Shown in pieces: positions 27,474-35,248 of a DNA stretch of 64,000 nt. Numbering within the stretch: position 1 is the stretch's first letter; each line of letters opens with the position of its first letter. Made by a program: the position numbers and the translations under genes. The stretch covers positions 1,141,350 through 1,205,349 of the forward strand of contig NZ_LMHS01000003.1 in assembly GCF_001428485.1 (NCBI RefSeq), given 5' to 3'. This DNA is from Microbacterium sp. Root180. GTDB taxonomy: Bacteria; Actinomycetota; Actinomycetes; Actinomycetales; Microbacteriaceae. The notes below the pieces were generated by a model. It did not search any database. It was not told the origin of the DNA and worked only from the letters and a program-made list of their open reading frames with translations.

Positions 27474-29510
27474 TCAGCGGGGACTGCGCGCGTCGCGCTC
27501 GGCGAGTTCGGCCAGGTGCGCGTTGTACGCCTCGAGCTCGGCGTCGCCGGTGCGGTCGGCATGGCGGTCCCGGCGCTTCTGGTCGCGCGCGTCGGTGCGG
27601 CTCCATTGGATCGCCACGACGATCGCGAGGACGAGCGTCGGGATCTCGCCGATCGACCACGCGACGCCGCCGCCGAAGTACTGGTCTTCGAGGGGCAGCA
27701 TCCCCCAGGTCCGTCCCATCGAGCCGAACCACTCGGCGATCATCAGGCCGCTCTGCATCATGATCGCGATGCCGAAGAAGGCGTGCATCGCCATGATCCC
27801 GATGAGCAGCACCAGTCTGCCGGGGTACGGCAGCCGGTACGGCACCGGGTCGATGCCGATCAGCGTGAGTGCGAAGAGGTAGCCGGTCACCAGGAAGTGG
27901 GCCACCATCCATTCGTGGCCGAGGTGATCGTAGAGCGACCACCGGAACAGGTCGGTGTAGTAGAACACCCACAGCGAGCCGATGAACAGTCCGGCCGCGA
28001 CGAACGGGTTCGTGAGCACCCGGGACACCGGAGAGTGGACCGCCCAGAGGACCCATTCGCGGCCGCCGCGGGTGCCGTCCTCGCGCTTGCGGATCGCGCG
28101 GGCGGCCAGGGTCACGGGGGCGCCCGCCACCAGGAGCACGGGGATGGCCATCGTCAGCAGCATGTGCCCGACCATGTGCACGCTGAAGAGGTAGTCCTGG
28201 TAGACGTTGATCACACCGCCGGTCACCCACACCAGCAGCGCCATGCCGGCGACCCACATGATCGTGCGGTACAGCGGCCAGTCGTCACCGCGCCGGCGCA
28301 TTCGCCACACGCCGGCCAGGTAGAAGAACACCGCGAACCCGGCCAGCACCGCCCACAGCAGGTCGGCGTTCCACGCGGTCAGCCAGCGATCCGGCGTCAG
28401 TTCCGGCGGGAGCGGGGCGCCCGTGAGCACTTCGGCGGGCGTGCGCGCGGCGGGCGGCGCCGACGGAACGGGCGGGGGAGTCCGGGCGAGGGCTGCCGCC
28501 GCACCGCTGGCTGCGCCCATGAGGACGAGTTCGCCCACCACGAGCGTCCAGAAGATGCGGGATGCCGCGTCCTCGCGCAGTCGCCCGATGAGCCGGAGGC
28601 GGTACCAGGCTCCGAGGAAGCCGAGCAGCACGAGCGCGACGATCTTCACCATCAGGATGACGCCGTACGGCGAGAGCAGGGCGGACCAGTCGCGCAGACC
28701 GATCACCGCGCGCACCGTCCCCGAGACGGCGACGACGATGAAGGCGGCCAGGGCGATGCTCGAGTACCGGGCGAGCACGGTGGCGAGCCGGTCGCGGCCG
28801 AGCAGCGGGCGCACGAGAACCATCAGCAGGAGGCCCCCCAGCCAGACGGCGGCGCCGATGATGTGGAGGATCAGGGCCGTCATGGCCTCGTGGTGGTTGG
28901 CCTCCTCGCCCGAGTGGCCCTGCGTGCCCATCGGGACGAGAGCCGCCAGCGCGAGGATCGCGACGAAGAAGGTCGCCGTCCACGACCGCACCGCGAAGGT
29001 CAGCACGGTCAGTGCGGCACCGGCGACCGTGGTGATGAGCCACGTGCGGCCGACCTCGGTCTCCACCAGGAAGCGCCCGAGCTGCGCGCCGAACTCCGGG
29101 CCGGCATCGATGGCCGGGTTGAACGCGTCGATGAAGGTGAGGAAGCCGGTCGCGGCCGCCGAGACGGTGAAGACGGCGGCGGACACCGATGCCGTGTCCA
29201 GCGCGACGTCGAACTCGCGCTCGCCCGATCTCAGGGCGAAGAGGGCGACGACGAGCGCACCGGCCATCCCCGCCGCGGAGAGGTTGACGAAGAGCTTGGC
29301 GACGGGGAGTCCCCATCGGGCGATCGGCCCGGGGTCGCCGATCGCGAGGGGGGCGGCCCCACCGCCGAAGGCGAGAGCCCACACGAGCACCACGAGCGCC
29401 GAGACGACGAGGATGACAGGCCCCGCAGCGCGCAGGACGCGGGGTGCGGCCACGCTCCCGGAGGCTCCGCGCGGCGCGTCAGCCCCGCGTGGAGCGGGAG
29501 AGGGGATCAC
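27474..29510 (-). CDS. CopD-CtaG fusion: copper-resistance / cytochrome oxidase assembly membrane protein
   Basis: A 678-residue polytopic membrane protein with two known modules. Residues about 30-340 match CopD-type copper transport proteins (nine or so segments; HSGEEANHHEAMTALILHII loop). Residues about 385-650 match the caa3-type CtaG family with its HMVGHMLLTM and HEWMVAHFLVTG histidine motifs, where copper is delivered to cytochrome oxidase. The tail is charged. The fusion suggests one protein moves copper across the membrane and hands it on. GTG 29510 lies six bases after TAGGCT. Confidence 0.87.
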   Translation of the reverse strand: MIPSPAPRGADAPRGASGSVAAPRVLRAAGPVILVVSALVVLVWALAFGGGAAPLAIGDPGPIARWGLPVAKLFVNLSAAGMAGALVVALFALRSGEREFDVALDTASVSAAVFTVSAAATGFLTFIDAFNPAIDAGPEFGAQLGRFLVETEVGRTWLITTVAGAALTVLTFAVRSWTATFFVAILALAALVPMGTQGHSGEEANHHEAMTALILHIIGAAVWLGGLLLMVLVRPLLGRDRLATVLARYSSIALAAFIVVAVSGTVRAVIGLRDWSALLSPYGVILMVKIVALVLLGFLGAWYRLRLIGRLREDAASRIFWTLVVGELVLMGAASGAAAALARTPPPVPSAPPAARTPAEVLTGAPLPPELTPDRWLTAWNADLLWAVLAGFAVFFYLAGVWRMRRRGDDWPLYRTIMWVAGMALLVWVTGGVINVYQDYLFSVHMVGHMLLTMAIPVLLVAGAPVTLAARAIRKREDGTRGGREWVLWAVHSPVSRVLTNPFVAAGLFIGSLWVFYYTDLFRWSLYDHLGHEWMVAHFLVTGYLFALTLIGIDPVPYRLPYPGRLVLLIGIMAMHAFFGIAIMMQSGLMIAEWFGSMGRTWGMLPLEDQYFGGGVAWSIGEIPTLVLAIVVAIQWSRTDARDQKRRDRHADRTGDAELEAYNAHLAELAERDARSPR

Positions 29511-29516
29511 CCTGCA

Positions 29517-29522
29517 AGCCTA
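29517..29522 (-). promoter_or_regulatory. -10 box TAGGCT, leaderless start of the CopD-CtaG gene
   Basis: TAGGCT on the minus strand, six bases, GTG. It lies just past the HU terminator hairpin, so this gene has its own promoter. Confidence 0.55.
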
Positions 29523-29533
29523 CGTGGACACGC

Positions 29534-29569
29534 AGGAGGGGGATGCCGCTCGCGCGGCATCCCCCTCCT
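29534..29569. terminator. Perfect 16-bp hairpin after the HU gene
   Basis: The arms AGGAGGGGGATGCCGC and GCGGCATCCCCCTCCT pair perfectly around the four-base loop TCGC. It starts about 15 bases past the HU stop codon. No U tract follows on the minus strand, as is common for GC-rich actinobacterial terminators. Confidence 0.75.
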
Positions 29570-29584
29570 TATGTGGTCGTCGAC

Positions 29585-29872
29585 TTACTTGACGGCGGCC
29601 TTCAGCTTGGAGCCGGCGGTGACCTTGACGCGCTGGCCGGCCGGGATCTTGATCTCGGCGCCGGTCTGGGGGTTGCGGCCGGTGCGAGCGGACGTCTCGA
29701 CGCGCTCGAACGAGATCCAGCCGGGGATCGAGACCTTGCTGCCCTTGGCGACCGCCTCGGAGACGGTGGAGAAGAGGGAGTCGAGCACGCCCGACACGGC
29801 GGACTGGCTCTGTCCGGTCGCGCTGGCGATGCTCGCGACGAGTTCGGTCTTGGTGATGGACTTGTCGGCCAT
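29585..29872 (-). CDS. hup: HU-family nucleoid DNA-binding protein
   Basis: Small basic histone-like protein of 95 residues that bends and compacts DNA. The sequence is canonical HU: TKTELVASIASATGQSQSAV at the N-terminus, and the beta-arm region ARTGRNPQTGAEIKIPAG with the DNA-intercalating proline. It lacks the Lys-rich C-terminal tail found in mycobacterial HupB. ATG 29872 has GGAGG nine bases upstream. A strong hairpin follows. Confidence 0.95.
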   Translation of the reverse strand: MADKSITKTELVASIASATGQSQSAVSGVLDSLFSTVSEAVAKGSKVSIPGWISFERVETSARTGRNPQTGAEIKIPAGQRVKVTAGSKLKAAVK

Positions 29873-30108
29873 GTGGATTGTCCTCCGAGAGCGGCGGAGT
29901 CGCCGCTCGTTCATTGCTCGGACCGGCTGGCGTTGCGCCCCCCGGCTGGTCGGTTCGACCGCCTCGAATGTACCCGACATCGCGAACGGATCCGCGGATT
30001 TCCGGGGTTTTCGGACGTTCTCGACGGCGTGTCGGGTGCGAATGTGGCGGATGTGACGCCTGTGACAGCCGTTCGGCGCGGATTCGCGACGCGTCCGCGA
30101 CGCCGCGG

Positions 30109-30699
30109 TCACGCCCGGTGCGAGGCGATCACGCCGCGCGCGGTGCGTGCGAAAGCGGGTCCGACGCGGTCCTGTCCGTCGAGGTAGCCGCCCACGAGCG
30201 CGGCGTCGCGCAGCAGCACGAGCGACGCCGCCACATCGGCCGGATCGGTCAGTCCGGCCGCCCGGGCGAGATGCTCGAGCGTGGCGCGGAACCATTCGCG
30301 ATGGTCGGCGATGAGCTCGCGCACCGGGCCTTCGGCGGGGTATTCGGCCGCGGCGTTGATGAACGGACAGCCGCGCGTATGGCGCTCGCGGATGTCCTGC
30401 TCGATCCCGGCGATCACCAGATCGAGCAGCACGTCGGGGTCGTCCGAGACGGTGCCGGCCTCGGCGAACAGCTCTCGGAGGCGGTGGTCCTCGCCCTGCA
30501 GATAGGCGAGGACGAGCCCTTCCTTGCCCTCGAACTGCTTGTACATCGTCGCGCGGGTCACCCCGGACTCTTCGATGATCCTGTCGACGCCGACGGAGTG
30601 GATGCCCTCGCGGTAGAAGAGGTCGGTCGCGGCATCCAGCAGTCGCTGACGCGCGGGGGAGGGGCGGCTGTTCGCGGCCGGCGCGGGCGTGGTGCTCAT
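30109..30699 (-). CDS. TetR-family transcriptional regulator
   Basis: A 196-residue repressor. The helix-turn-helix lies at about residues 33-52 (SVGVDRIIEESGVTRATMYK), and a helical ligand-binding domain of the TetR_C type follows. ATG 30699 is preceded by GGAGGAG. It is divergent from an alpha/beta hydrolase, and the 141-bp gap holds palindromic sites, so it probably represses that hydrolase and itself. The inducer is unknown. Confidence 0.9.
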   Translation of the reverse strand: MSTTPAPAANSRPSPARQRLLDAATDLFYREGIHSVGVDRIIEESGVTRATMYKQFEGKEGLVLAYLQGEDHRLRELFAEAGTVSDDPDVLLDLVIAGIEQDIRERHTRGCPFINAAAEYPAEGPVRELIADHREWFRATLEHLARAAGLTDPADVAASLVLLRDAALVGGYLDGQDRVGPAFARTARGVIASHRA

Positions 30700-30767
30700 G
30701 TTCTCCTCCGGGTCCATCGTGCCATCTCGCGGCATCCAGAAACTTTCTTTGGGAATAGTCTTGCGTA

Positions 30768-30799
30768 GATAGAACGTTCGGTCTACTATCGGTTCTATC
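30768..30799. promoter_or_regulatory. TetR operator region
   Basis: TAGAACGTTCGGTCTA (30770-30785) is an imperfect 16-bp palindrome close to the TAGACCGnnCGGTCTA sites used by many TetR repressors. Around it GATAGAAC (30768-30775) and GTTCTATC (30792-30799) form a wider inverted repeat. Both lie between the divergent TetR and hydrolase genes. Confidence 0.6.
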
Positions 30800-30840
30800 A
30801 CCGCAACACCCACCGCAACACCACCACCCAGGAGATCGAA

Positions 30841-31677
30841 ATGAACACCACCGCCAAGACCCCCATCGTCCTCATCCACGGCCTGTGGATGACGCCCAAG
30901 AGCTGGGACACGTGGGCCGACCGCTTCCGCGCCGCCGGCCACCAGGTCATCGTCCCCGGCTGGCCCGGCATCGACGACCGCACCGTCGAGGACATCCGCA
31001 ACAACCCCGCCGCCCTCAAGGGGATCGGCCTGAAGCAGATCGCCGACCACTACGAGCGCATCATCCGCGAGCTCCCCGTGAAGCCGATCATCATCGGCCA
31101 CTCGTTCGGCGGCGTGCTCACGCAGATGCTCGCCGACCGCGGCCTCGGCGTCGCCTACGTCGGAGTCGCCCCGGGCCAGACCGCCGGCGTCACCTCCCTC
31201 CCTCTCTCCACCCTGTGGACCGGCACGCCGATCCTCGCGAACCCCTTCGGCAAGAACGGGGCCAAGCCGCTGTCCAAGCGCCACTTCCACTTCACGTTCG
31301 GCAACGACCTGCCCCGCGGCGAGTCCGACGCACTGTGGGAGGAGTACGCCGTCAACTCCTACAACCGCGTCTTCTTTGAGGGCGTCACCTCGGTGCTCAA
31401 CGAGAAGGGCGGAGTCACGCACGTCGACTACACCCGCGCCGATCGCGCACCGCTCCTCGTGATCACGGGCGAGATCGACCACGTCGTGCCGCCGGCCATC
31501 GGCAAGGCCATCGTGAAGAAGTACACGCAGACCGGCAGCCCGGCCGTCGTGGAGTACAAGGAGTACGCCGGACGCACCCACCGCCTGGTGAGCCAGGACG
31601 ACTGGGAGGAGATCGCGGACTACGCCCTCGAGTGGGCGACCTCCCACCAGGTGCGCGAGACCGAGGCGGCGAAGTAA
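30841..31677 (+). CDS. Alpha/beta hydrolase
   Basis: Cytosolic hydrolase of 278 residues. The oxyanion region is LIHGLWM, the nucleophile elbow is GHSFGG (about residues 83-88), the acid is in TGEIDHVVPP and the histidine is in GRTHRL. This subfamily often sits behind a TetR regulator and is annotated as a lysophospholipase or esterase-like enzyme. Expression is probably induced when the divergent TetR protein releases its operator. The substrate is unknown. Confidence 0.88.
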   Translation: MNTTAKTPIVLIHGLWMTPKSWDTWADRFRAAGHQVIVPGWPGIDDRTVEDIRNNPAALKGIGLKQIADHYERIIRELPVKPIIIGHSFGGVLTQMLADRGLGVAYVGVAPGQTAGVTSLPLSTLWTGTPILANPFGKNGAKPLSKRHFHFTFGNDLPRGESDALWEEYAVNSYNRVFFEGVTSVLNEKGGVTHVDYTRADRAPLLVITGEIDHVVPPAIGKAIVKKYTQTGSPAVVEYKEYAGRTHRLVSQDDWEEIADYALEWATSHQVRETEAAK

Positions 31678-31718
31678 TCGGATGCCCCGCCCCGGCGCCG
31701 CCGGGGAACCACTCCGCC

Positions 31719-31749
31719 GTCGGGGCACCAGCTCGCCTGGTGCTCCGAC
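31719..31749. terminator. Hairpin after the alpha/beta hydrolase
   Basis: GTCGGGGCACCAG pairs with CTGGTGCTCCGAC over a five-base loop, 13 bp with one mismatch, about 40 bases past the hydrolase stop. Confidence 0.55.
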
Positions 31750-31788
31750 GGTCGGGTGGTCTCCCGGCCGGTGTCCGCGGTGGGACAC

Positions 31789-31820
31789 GAGGCCCGGGGT
31801 TCGACAGAGCCCCGGGCCTC
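31789..31820. terminator. Second hairpin after the alpha/beta hydrolase
   Basis: GAGGCCCGGGG and CCCCGGGCCTC form a perfect 11-bp stem with a ten-base loop. It lies between the first hairpin and the 61-bp repeat element. Confidence 0.5.
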
Positions 31821-31836
31821 ACCCGTGCCTGGGCTT

Positions 31837-31897
31837 GCCGAGAACGCGTGAATGTCCGTCGAGCGCGCCGAGAATCGGTCATTCGTGCGTTCTCGGC
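31837..31897. repeat. 61-bp element with 11-bp inverted ends (copy 2)
   Basis: Same length and identical ends (GCCGAGAACGC ... GCGTTCTCGGC) as the element at 7550-7610. Here it is intergenic, between two terminator-like hairpins of convergent genes. The inner arms extend the pairing imperfectly to 18 bp per side. Confidence 0.75.
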
Positions 31898-31904
31898 GAG
31901 ATGG

Positions 31905-31942
31905 CAGAAGGCCCGGAGTTCCGCAGAACTCCGGGCCTTCTG
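31905..31942. terminator. 17-bp hairpin, terminator of the rpmB-rpmG-rpsN unit
   Basis: CAGAAGGCCCGGAGTTC and its exact complement close a four-base loop. It begins 13 bases past the rpsN stop on the minus strand and is the strongest stem in this intergenic stretch. Confidence 0.75.
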
Positions 31943-31955
31943 GAAAAGCGGTTGC

Positions 31956-32261
31956 TTACCAGCTCGACTTGGTCACGCCGGGCAGCTCGCCACGGTGCGC
32001 CATGTCACGGAAGCGGACACGCGAGATGCCGAACTTCGTGAGGACACCGCGGGGGCGGCCGTCGATGACGTCGCGCGAACGCACACGCACAGGCGAGGCG
32101 TTCTTCGGCAGCTTCTGCAGGCCGATACGGGCGGCTTCGCGCTGCTCGTCGGTCGAGTCCGGCGACACGAGCGCCTTCTTCAGCTCCGCACGCTTGGCTG
32201 CGTAGCGATCGACGATCACCTGACGCTGCTCGTTGCGCGCGATCTTGCTCTTCTTAGCCAT
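31956..32261 (-). CDS. rpsN: 30S ribosomal protein S14 (zinc-free form)
   Basis: Small-subunit protein of 101 residues. The length and the absence of the CxxC pairs found in the 61-residue form identify the zinc-independent type. The C-terminus [28 protein letters not shown] end is canonical. It follows rpmG by three bases and rpmB-rpmG overlap, so the three form one unit, the same grouping seen for zinc-independent paralogues in other actinobacteria. Confidence 0.96.
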   Translation of the reverse strand: MAKKSKIARNEQRQVIVDRYAAKRAELKKALVSPDSTDEQREAARIGLQKLPKNASPVRVRSRDVIDGRPRGVLTKFGISRVRFRDMAHRGELPGVTKSSW

Positions 32262-32264
32262 GGA

Positions 32265-32435
32265 TCAGCGCTCCTCTCGGAATTCGACGTGCTTGCGGAT
32301 GACCGGGTCGTACTTCTTGAGCACGATGCGGTCGGGGTTGTTGCGGCGGTTCTTGCGCGTCACGTAGGTGTACCCCGTGCCGGCGGTCGAGCGCAGCTTG
32401 ATGATCGGACGGACGTCCTGAGCCTTCTTCGCCAT
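32265..32435 (-). CDS. rpmG: 50S ribosomal protein L33 (zinc-free form)
   Basis: Large-subunit protein of 56 residues. The sequence opens [20 protein letters not shown] and ends KHVEFREER. It contains no cysteine, so it is the zinc-independent type. Its ATG shares one base with the rpmB stop (TAATG), which couples translation. Confidence 0.95.
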   Translation of the reverse strand: MAKKAQDVRPIIKLRSTAGTGYTYVTRKNRRNNPDRIVLKKYDPVIRKHVEFREER

Positions 32436-32671
32436 TAGAGCTTCACACCCTTCGCGAGGAGGTCCTTGACGACGGACTCGATGCCGCGTGCGTCAATCAC
32501 CTTGATGCCCTTCGCCGAAACGTTGAGCTTGATGTTGCGACCCAGCGACGGAACGAAGTAGGTCTTCTTCTGCACGTTCGGGTCGAAGCGGCGCTTCGTC
32601 CGGCGGTGCGAGTGCGAGATGTTGTGACCGAAGCCGGGAACTGCTCCAGTCACCTGGCACACTGCTGCCAT
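32435..32671 (-). CDS. rpmB: 50S ribosomal protein L28
   Basis: Large-subunit protein of 78 residues, opening [20 protein letters not shown], with a single cysteine and therefore no zinc site. First gene of rpmB-rpmG-rpsN. The ATG has AAGGAG upstream. The 155-base leader to the preceding gene contains a GC hairpin, a copy of a short repeat, and a TAGACT at 32829-32834 that could be its -10 box. No Zur-like palindrome is visible. Confidence 0.95.
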   Translation of the reverse strand: MAAVCQVTGAVPGFGHNISHSHRRTKRRFDPNVQKKTYFVPSLGRNIKLNVSAKGIKVIDARGIESVVKDLLAKGVKL

Positions 32672-32761
32672 AGTGATGTCTCCTTAGTACCGTGAGGCCG
32701 GACGGCCCCACCCAAGATCCCTTGTCTGCATTTCGACGCGCGCTGCCACCGCCCGGAAGTT

Positions 32762-32794
32762 CCGGTCGTTGCAAGCGGAGCGAGACGAAACGCG
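32762..32794. repeat. Short dispersed repeat in the rpmB leader
   Basis: It begins CCGGTCGTTG and ends CGAGACGAAACGCG. A related 40-bp copy with the same end words lies at 49709-49748. Confidence 0.55.
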
Positions 32795-32826
32795 AACTGC
32801 GTGCTGGAGTGCGCGCAGACAAAGAG

Positions 32827-33528
32827 TCAGTCTAGCACGGGAGGCATCCCGTCCTGGACGACGGCGGCCTCCGCAGCGCCCCTTCCCCAGCGGAACGACG
32901 ACACCGTCGGGTCGCCCGGAATCCAGAACCGCCACGGGAACAGCGCGGTGCCGGCCTCGCCCGCCACGCCGACGCGGGGCCCGGCCGCGATGCCCGCCAC
33001 GGGTGCGACGCGCAGGTCGAGGCGTGCGACGGCGCCGTGACGTGCGTGGCCGCCGATCGCGTCGATCCCGTCGTGGAGCGGATGCCGCAGCCCCACCGCG
33101 TCGCCCAGGCGACCGGGGCCGCGCGCCAGATCGCGGACGGTTCTGGCCGCCGGTCGGCGGGCGGCCGCGGCATCCGCTCCCTCCACGATCTCGGCGCCGC
33201 GCAGCAGGATCCCGCCCGCGACCCCCTCCGGGCCGCACACGACGTTCACGCACGAATGGATGCCGTGGCTGAGATAGACGTAGAGGTGGCCGGGCTCGCC
33301 CCACATGGTGGCGTTGCGCGCCGTCCGCCCCATGCGGGCGTGCGATCCGAGATCCGCGACGGAACCCGTCCCCTGGCCGTGATAGGCCTCGACCTCGGTG
33401 AGGCGGGCGACGACGACGCGGTCGTCGACGATGGTCGTCAGGTGAGCGCCGAGCAGGCGCGGCGCGACGTCGGCGGGAAGTCCCATCAGGTCCTCGCGGC
33501 GAGCGGGACGCAGCGCGGGATCGGACAT
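32827..33528 (-). CDS. 3-methyladenine DNA glycosylase (AAG/MPG family)
   Basis: Excises alkylated and deaminated purines from DNA. The 233-residue protein has the MPG-type core: RLLGAHLTTIVDD, TEVEAYHGQGTGSVAD (with the catalytic Glu/Tyr pair), GHLYVYLSHGIHSCVNVVC and LLRGAEI. The substrate-pocket segment LARGPGRLGDAVGL is present. ATG 33528 follows TAGACT by six bases, with no ribosome binding site. Confidence 0.92.
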   Translation of the reverse strand: MSDPALRPARREDLMGLPADVAPRLLGAHLTTIVDDRVVVARLTEVEAYHGQGTGSVADLGSHARMGRTARNATMWGEPGHLYVYLSHGIHSCVNVVCGPEGVAGGILLRGAEIVEGADAAAARRPAARTVRDLARGPGRLGDAVGLRHPLHDGIDAIGGHARHGAVARLDLRVAPVAGIAAGPRVGVAGEAGTALFPWRFWIPGDPTVSSFRWGRGAAEAAVVQDGMPPVLD

Positions 33529-33534
33529 GCGGGG

Positions 33535-33540
33535 AGTCTA
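33535..33540 (-). promoter_or_regulatory. -10 box TAGACT, leaderless start of the DNA glycosylase
   Basis: TAGACT on the minus strand, six bases, ATG. It lies back to back with the promoter of the DHA2 exporter, which has the same layout. Confidence 0.6.
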
Positions 33541-33592
33541 CGCACGGGCGACTCACCCCTGCGAGGCGATCCGCGCCGCACCGTCGCCCCGA

Positions 33593-33598
33593 TAGCAT
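33593..33598 (+). promoter_or_regulatory. -10 box TAGCAT, leaderless start of the DHA2 exporter
   Basis: TAGCAT, six bases (TCGCGC), ATG 33605. No Shine-Dalgarno sequence. Confidence 0.55.
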
Positions 33599-33604
33599 TC
33601 GCGC

Positions 33605-35248
33605 ATGAAGCGATGGTTCGTGCTCATCATCCTGGGCGTCTCACAGTTCGTCATGGTGCTCGACAGCACCGTCATGAACGTCTCGATCTCGACCGTGGCA
33701 GCGGACCTCGGCACCGACATCGGCGGCATGCAGGCGGCGATCACGTTCTACGCGCTCACGATGGCCGCGTTCATGCTCACCGGCGGCAAGCTCGGCGACA
33801 AGTGGGGACGCAGCACGGCGTTCCGCATCGGGTCGATCGTGTACGGGCTCGGCTCGCTGACGACCGCCCTCGCCCCCAATCTGGGAGTGCTGCTGCTGGG
33901 CTGGTCACTCGTCGAGGGGCTCGGGGCCGTGCTCGTGATCCCCGCGATCGCCGCCCTCGCCGCCGTCAACTACTCCGGACGGGACCGCGTGATCGCCTTC
34001 TCCGCGCTCGGCGCGATCACCGGATTCGCGGCCGCGGCGGGACCGCTCATCGGCGGGCTCATGACCACGTACGCCTCGTGGCGGTACGTCTTCGTCGGCG
34101 AGGTGATCGTCATGGTCCTGGTGCTGATCGTCTCGGGGCGGATCAAGGACACCCCCGGGGACCGCACGCTGCGCATCGACCTCCTCAGCGTCGTGCTGTC
34201 GGCCGCCGGCATGGCGATCCTCGTGCTCGCGGTGCTGCAGAGCAAGACCTGGGGCTGGCTCGTGCCGCTGGACCCGCCCGAGATCGGCGGCGTGACGATC
34301 GCCCCGTTCGGCATCTCGCCCGTCGCCTACCTGATCGTGATCGCCTTCCTCATCCTGTGGTGGTTCGTTCGCCGCCAGCAGAAGCTTGAGCGTGAGGGCC
34401 GGGTGCCGTTGCTCAAGGTGAGCATGCTCCGCATCCCGGCGCTGCGCAGCGGCCTCACGATGTTCCTCGCGCAGTATTTCGCGATCGCCGCGCTCTTCTT
34501 CGTGGTCCCCGTCTACCTGCAGACGATCCTCGGCTACGACGCGCTCGAGACCGGTCTGAAGATCCTGCCGCTGTCGATCGGCCTCATCATCTTCTCCGTC
34601 ATCGGCTCCAGACTGTCCACGGTCCGCTCGGCGAGGAACATCGCCCGGATCGGGCAGTTCACGCTCGGCCTCGGGCTCTTCTTCGTGTTCGTCGCCGTGC
34701 AGCCCGACCTCACCGATCTCCTGTTCGCGATCGGCATGTTCGTCGTGGGCGCCGGCTTCGGCCTGCTCGCATCCCAGCTGGGCAACGTGAACATGTCGGC
34801 CGTCTCCAAAGAGGACACCTCCGAGGTCGGCGGACTGCAGGGCACGTTCCAGAACCTGGGCTCGTCGTTCGGCACCGCCATCGTCGGGTCGGTGTTCATC
34901 TTGCTGCTCACCGGTGGATTCGGCGCGGCCATCGATGCCAGCCCCACGCTCAGCGACGACGTCAAGCAGCAGGTCGCCGAGGGCACTTCCAGCGGGGCGC
35001 CGATCATCTCGCAGGAACAGGCGGAGCAGGCGGTGCTCGATGCGGGCGGCAGCCAGGAGGCGGCCACCGAGATCGCCCAGACCTACGCCGATACGCAGGT
35101 GCAGTCGCTGCGTCAGGCGCTGTTCCTGGTCTTCGCGCTGACACTCATCGGCATCGTCCTCGCCCGCGGCCTGCCCGCGACGATCCCCGTACCCGCGGCG
35201 GCCGGCGAGCGGGACGACGAAGAGGTCGATCAGCCCGGCGGCACCTGA
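33605..35248 (+). CDS. MFS exporter, DHA2 (EmrB/QacA) family
   Basis: Proton-coupled drug or metabolite exporter of 547 residues with 14 predicted membrane segments. Motif D1 is LDSTVMNVSIST in segment 1, and motif A is GGKLGDKWGR between segments 2 and 3. A long hydrophilic loop with Gln/Ser-rich sequence precedes the last segment, and the tail is acidic. No adjacent regulator. It overlaps the convergent gene by 19 bp at their 3' ends. Confidence 0.9.
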   Translation: MKRWFVLIILGVSQFVMVLDSTVMNVSISTVAADLGTDIGGMQAAITFYALTMAAFMLTGGKLGDKWGRSTAFRIGSIVYGLGSLTTALAPNLGVLLLGWSLVEGLGAVLVIPAIAALAAVNYSGRDRVIAFSALGAITGFAAAAGPLIGGLMTTYASWRYVFVGEVIVMVLVLIVSGRIKDTPGDRTLRIDLLSVVLSAAGMAILVLAVLQSKTWGWLVPLDPPEIGGVTIAPFGISPVAYLIVIAFLILWWFVRRQQKLEREGRVPLLKVSMLRIPALRSGLTMFLAQYFAIAALFFVVPVYLQTILGYDALETGLKILPLSIGLIIFSVIGSRLSTVRSARNIARIGQFTLGLGLFFVFVAVQPDLTDLLFAIGMFVVGAGFGLLASQLGNVNMSAVSKEDTSEVGGLQGTFQNLGSSFGTAIVGSVFILLLTGGFGAAIDASPTLSDDVKQQVAEGTSSGAPIISQEQAEQAVLDAGGSQEAATEIAQTYADTQVQSLRQALFLVFALTLIGIVLARGLPATIPVPAAAGERDDEEVDQPGGT

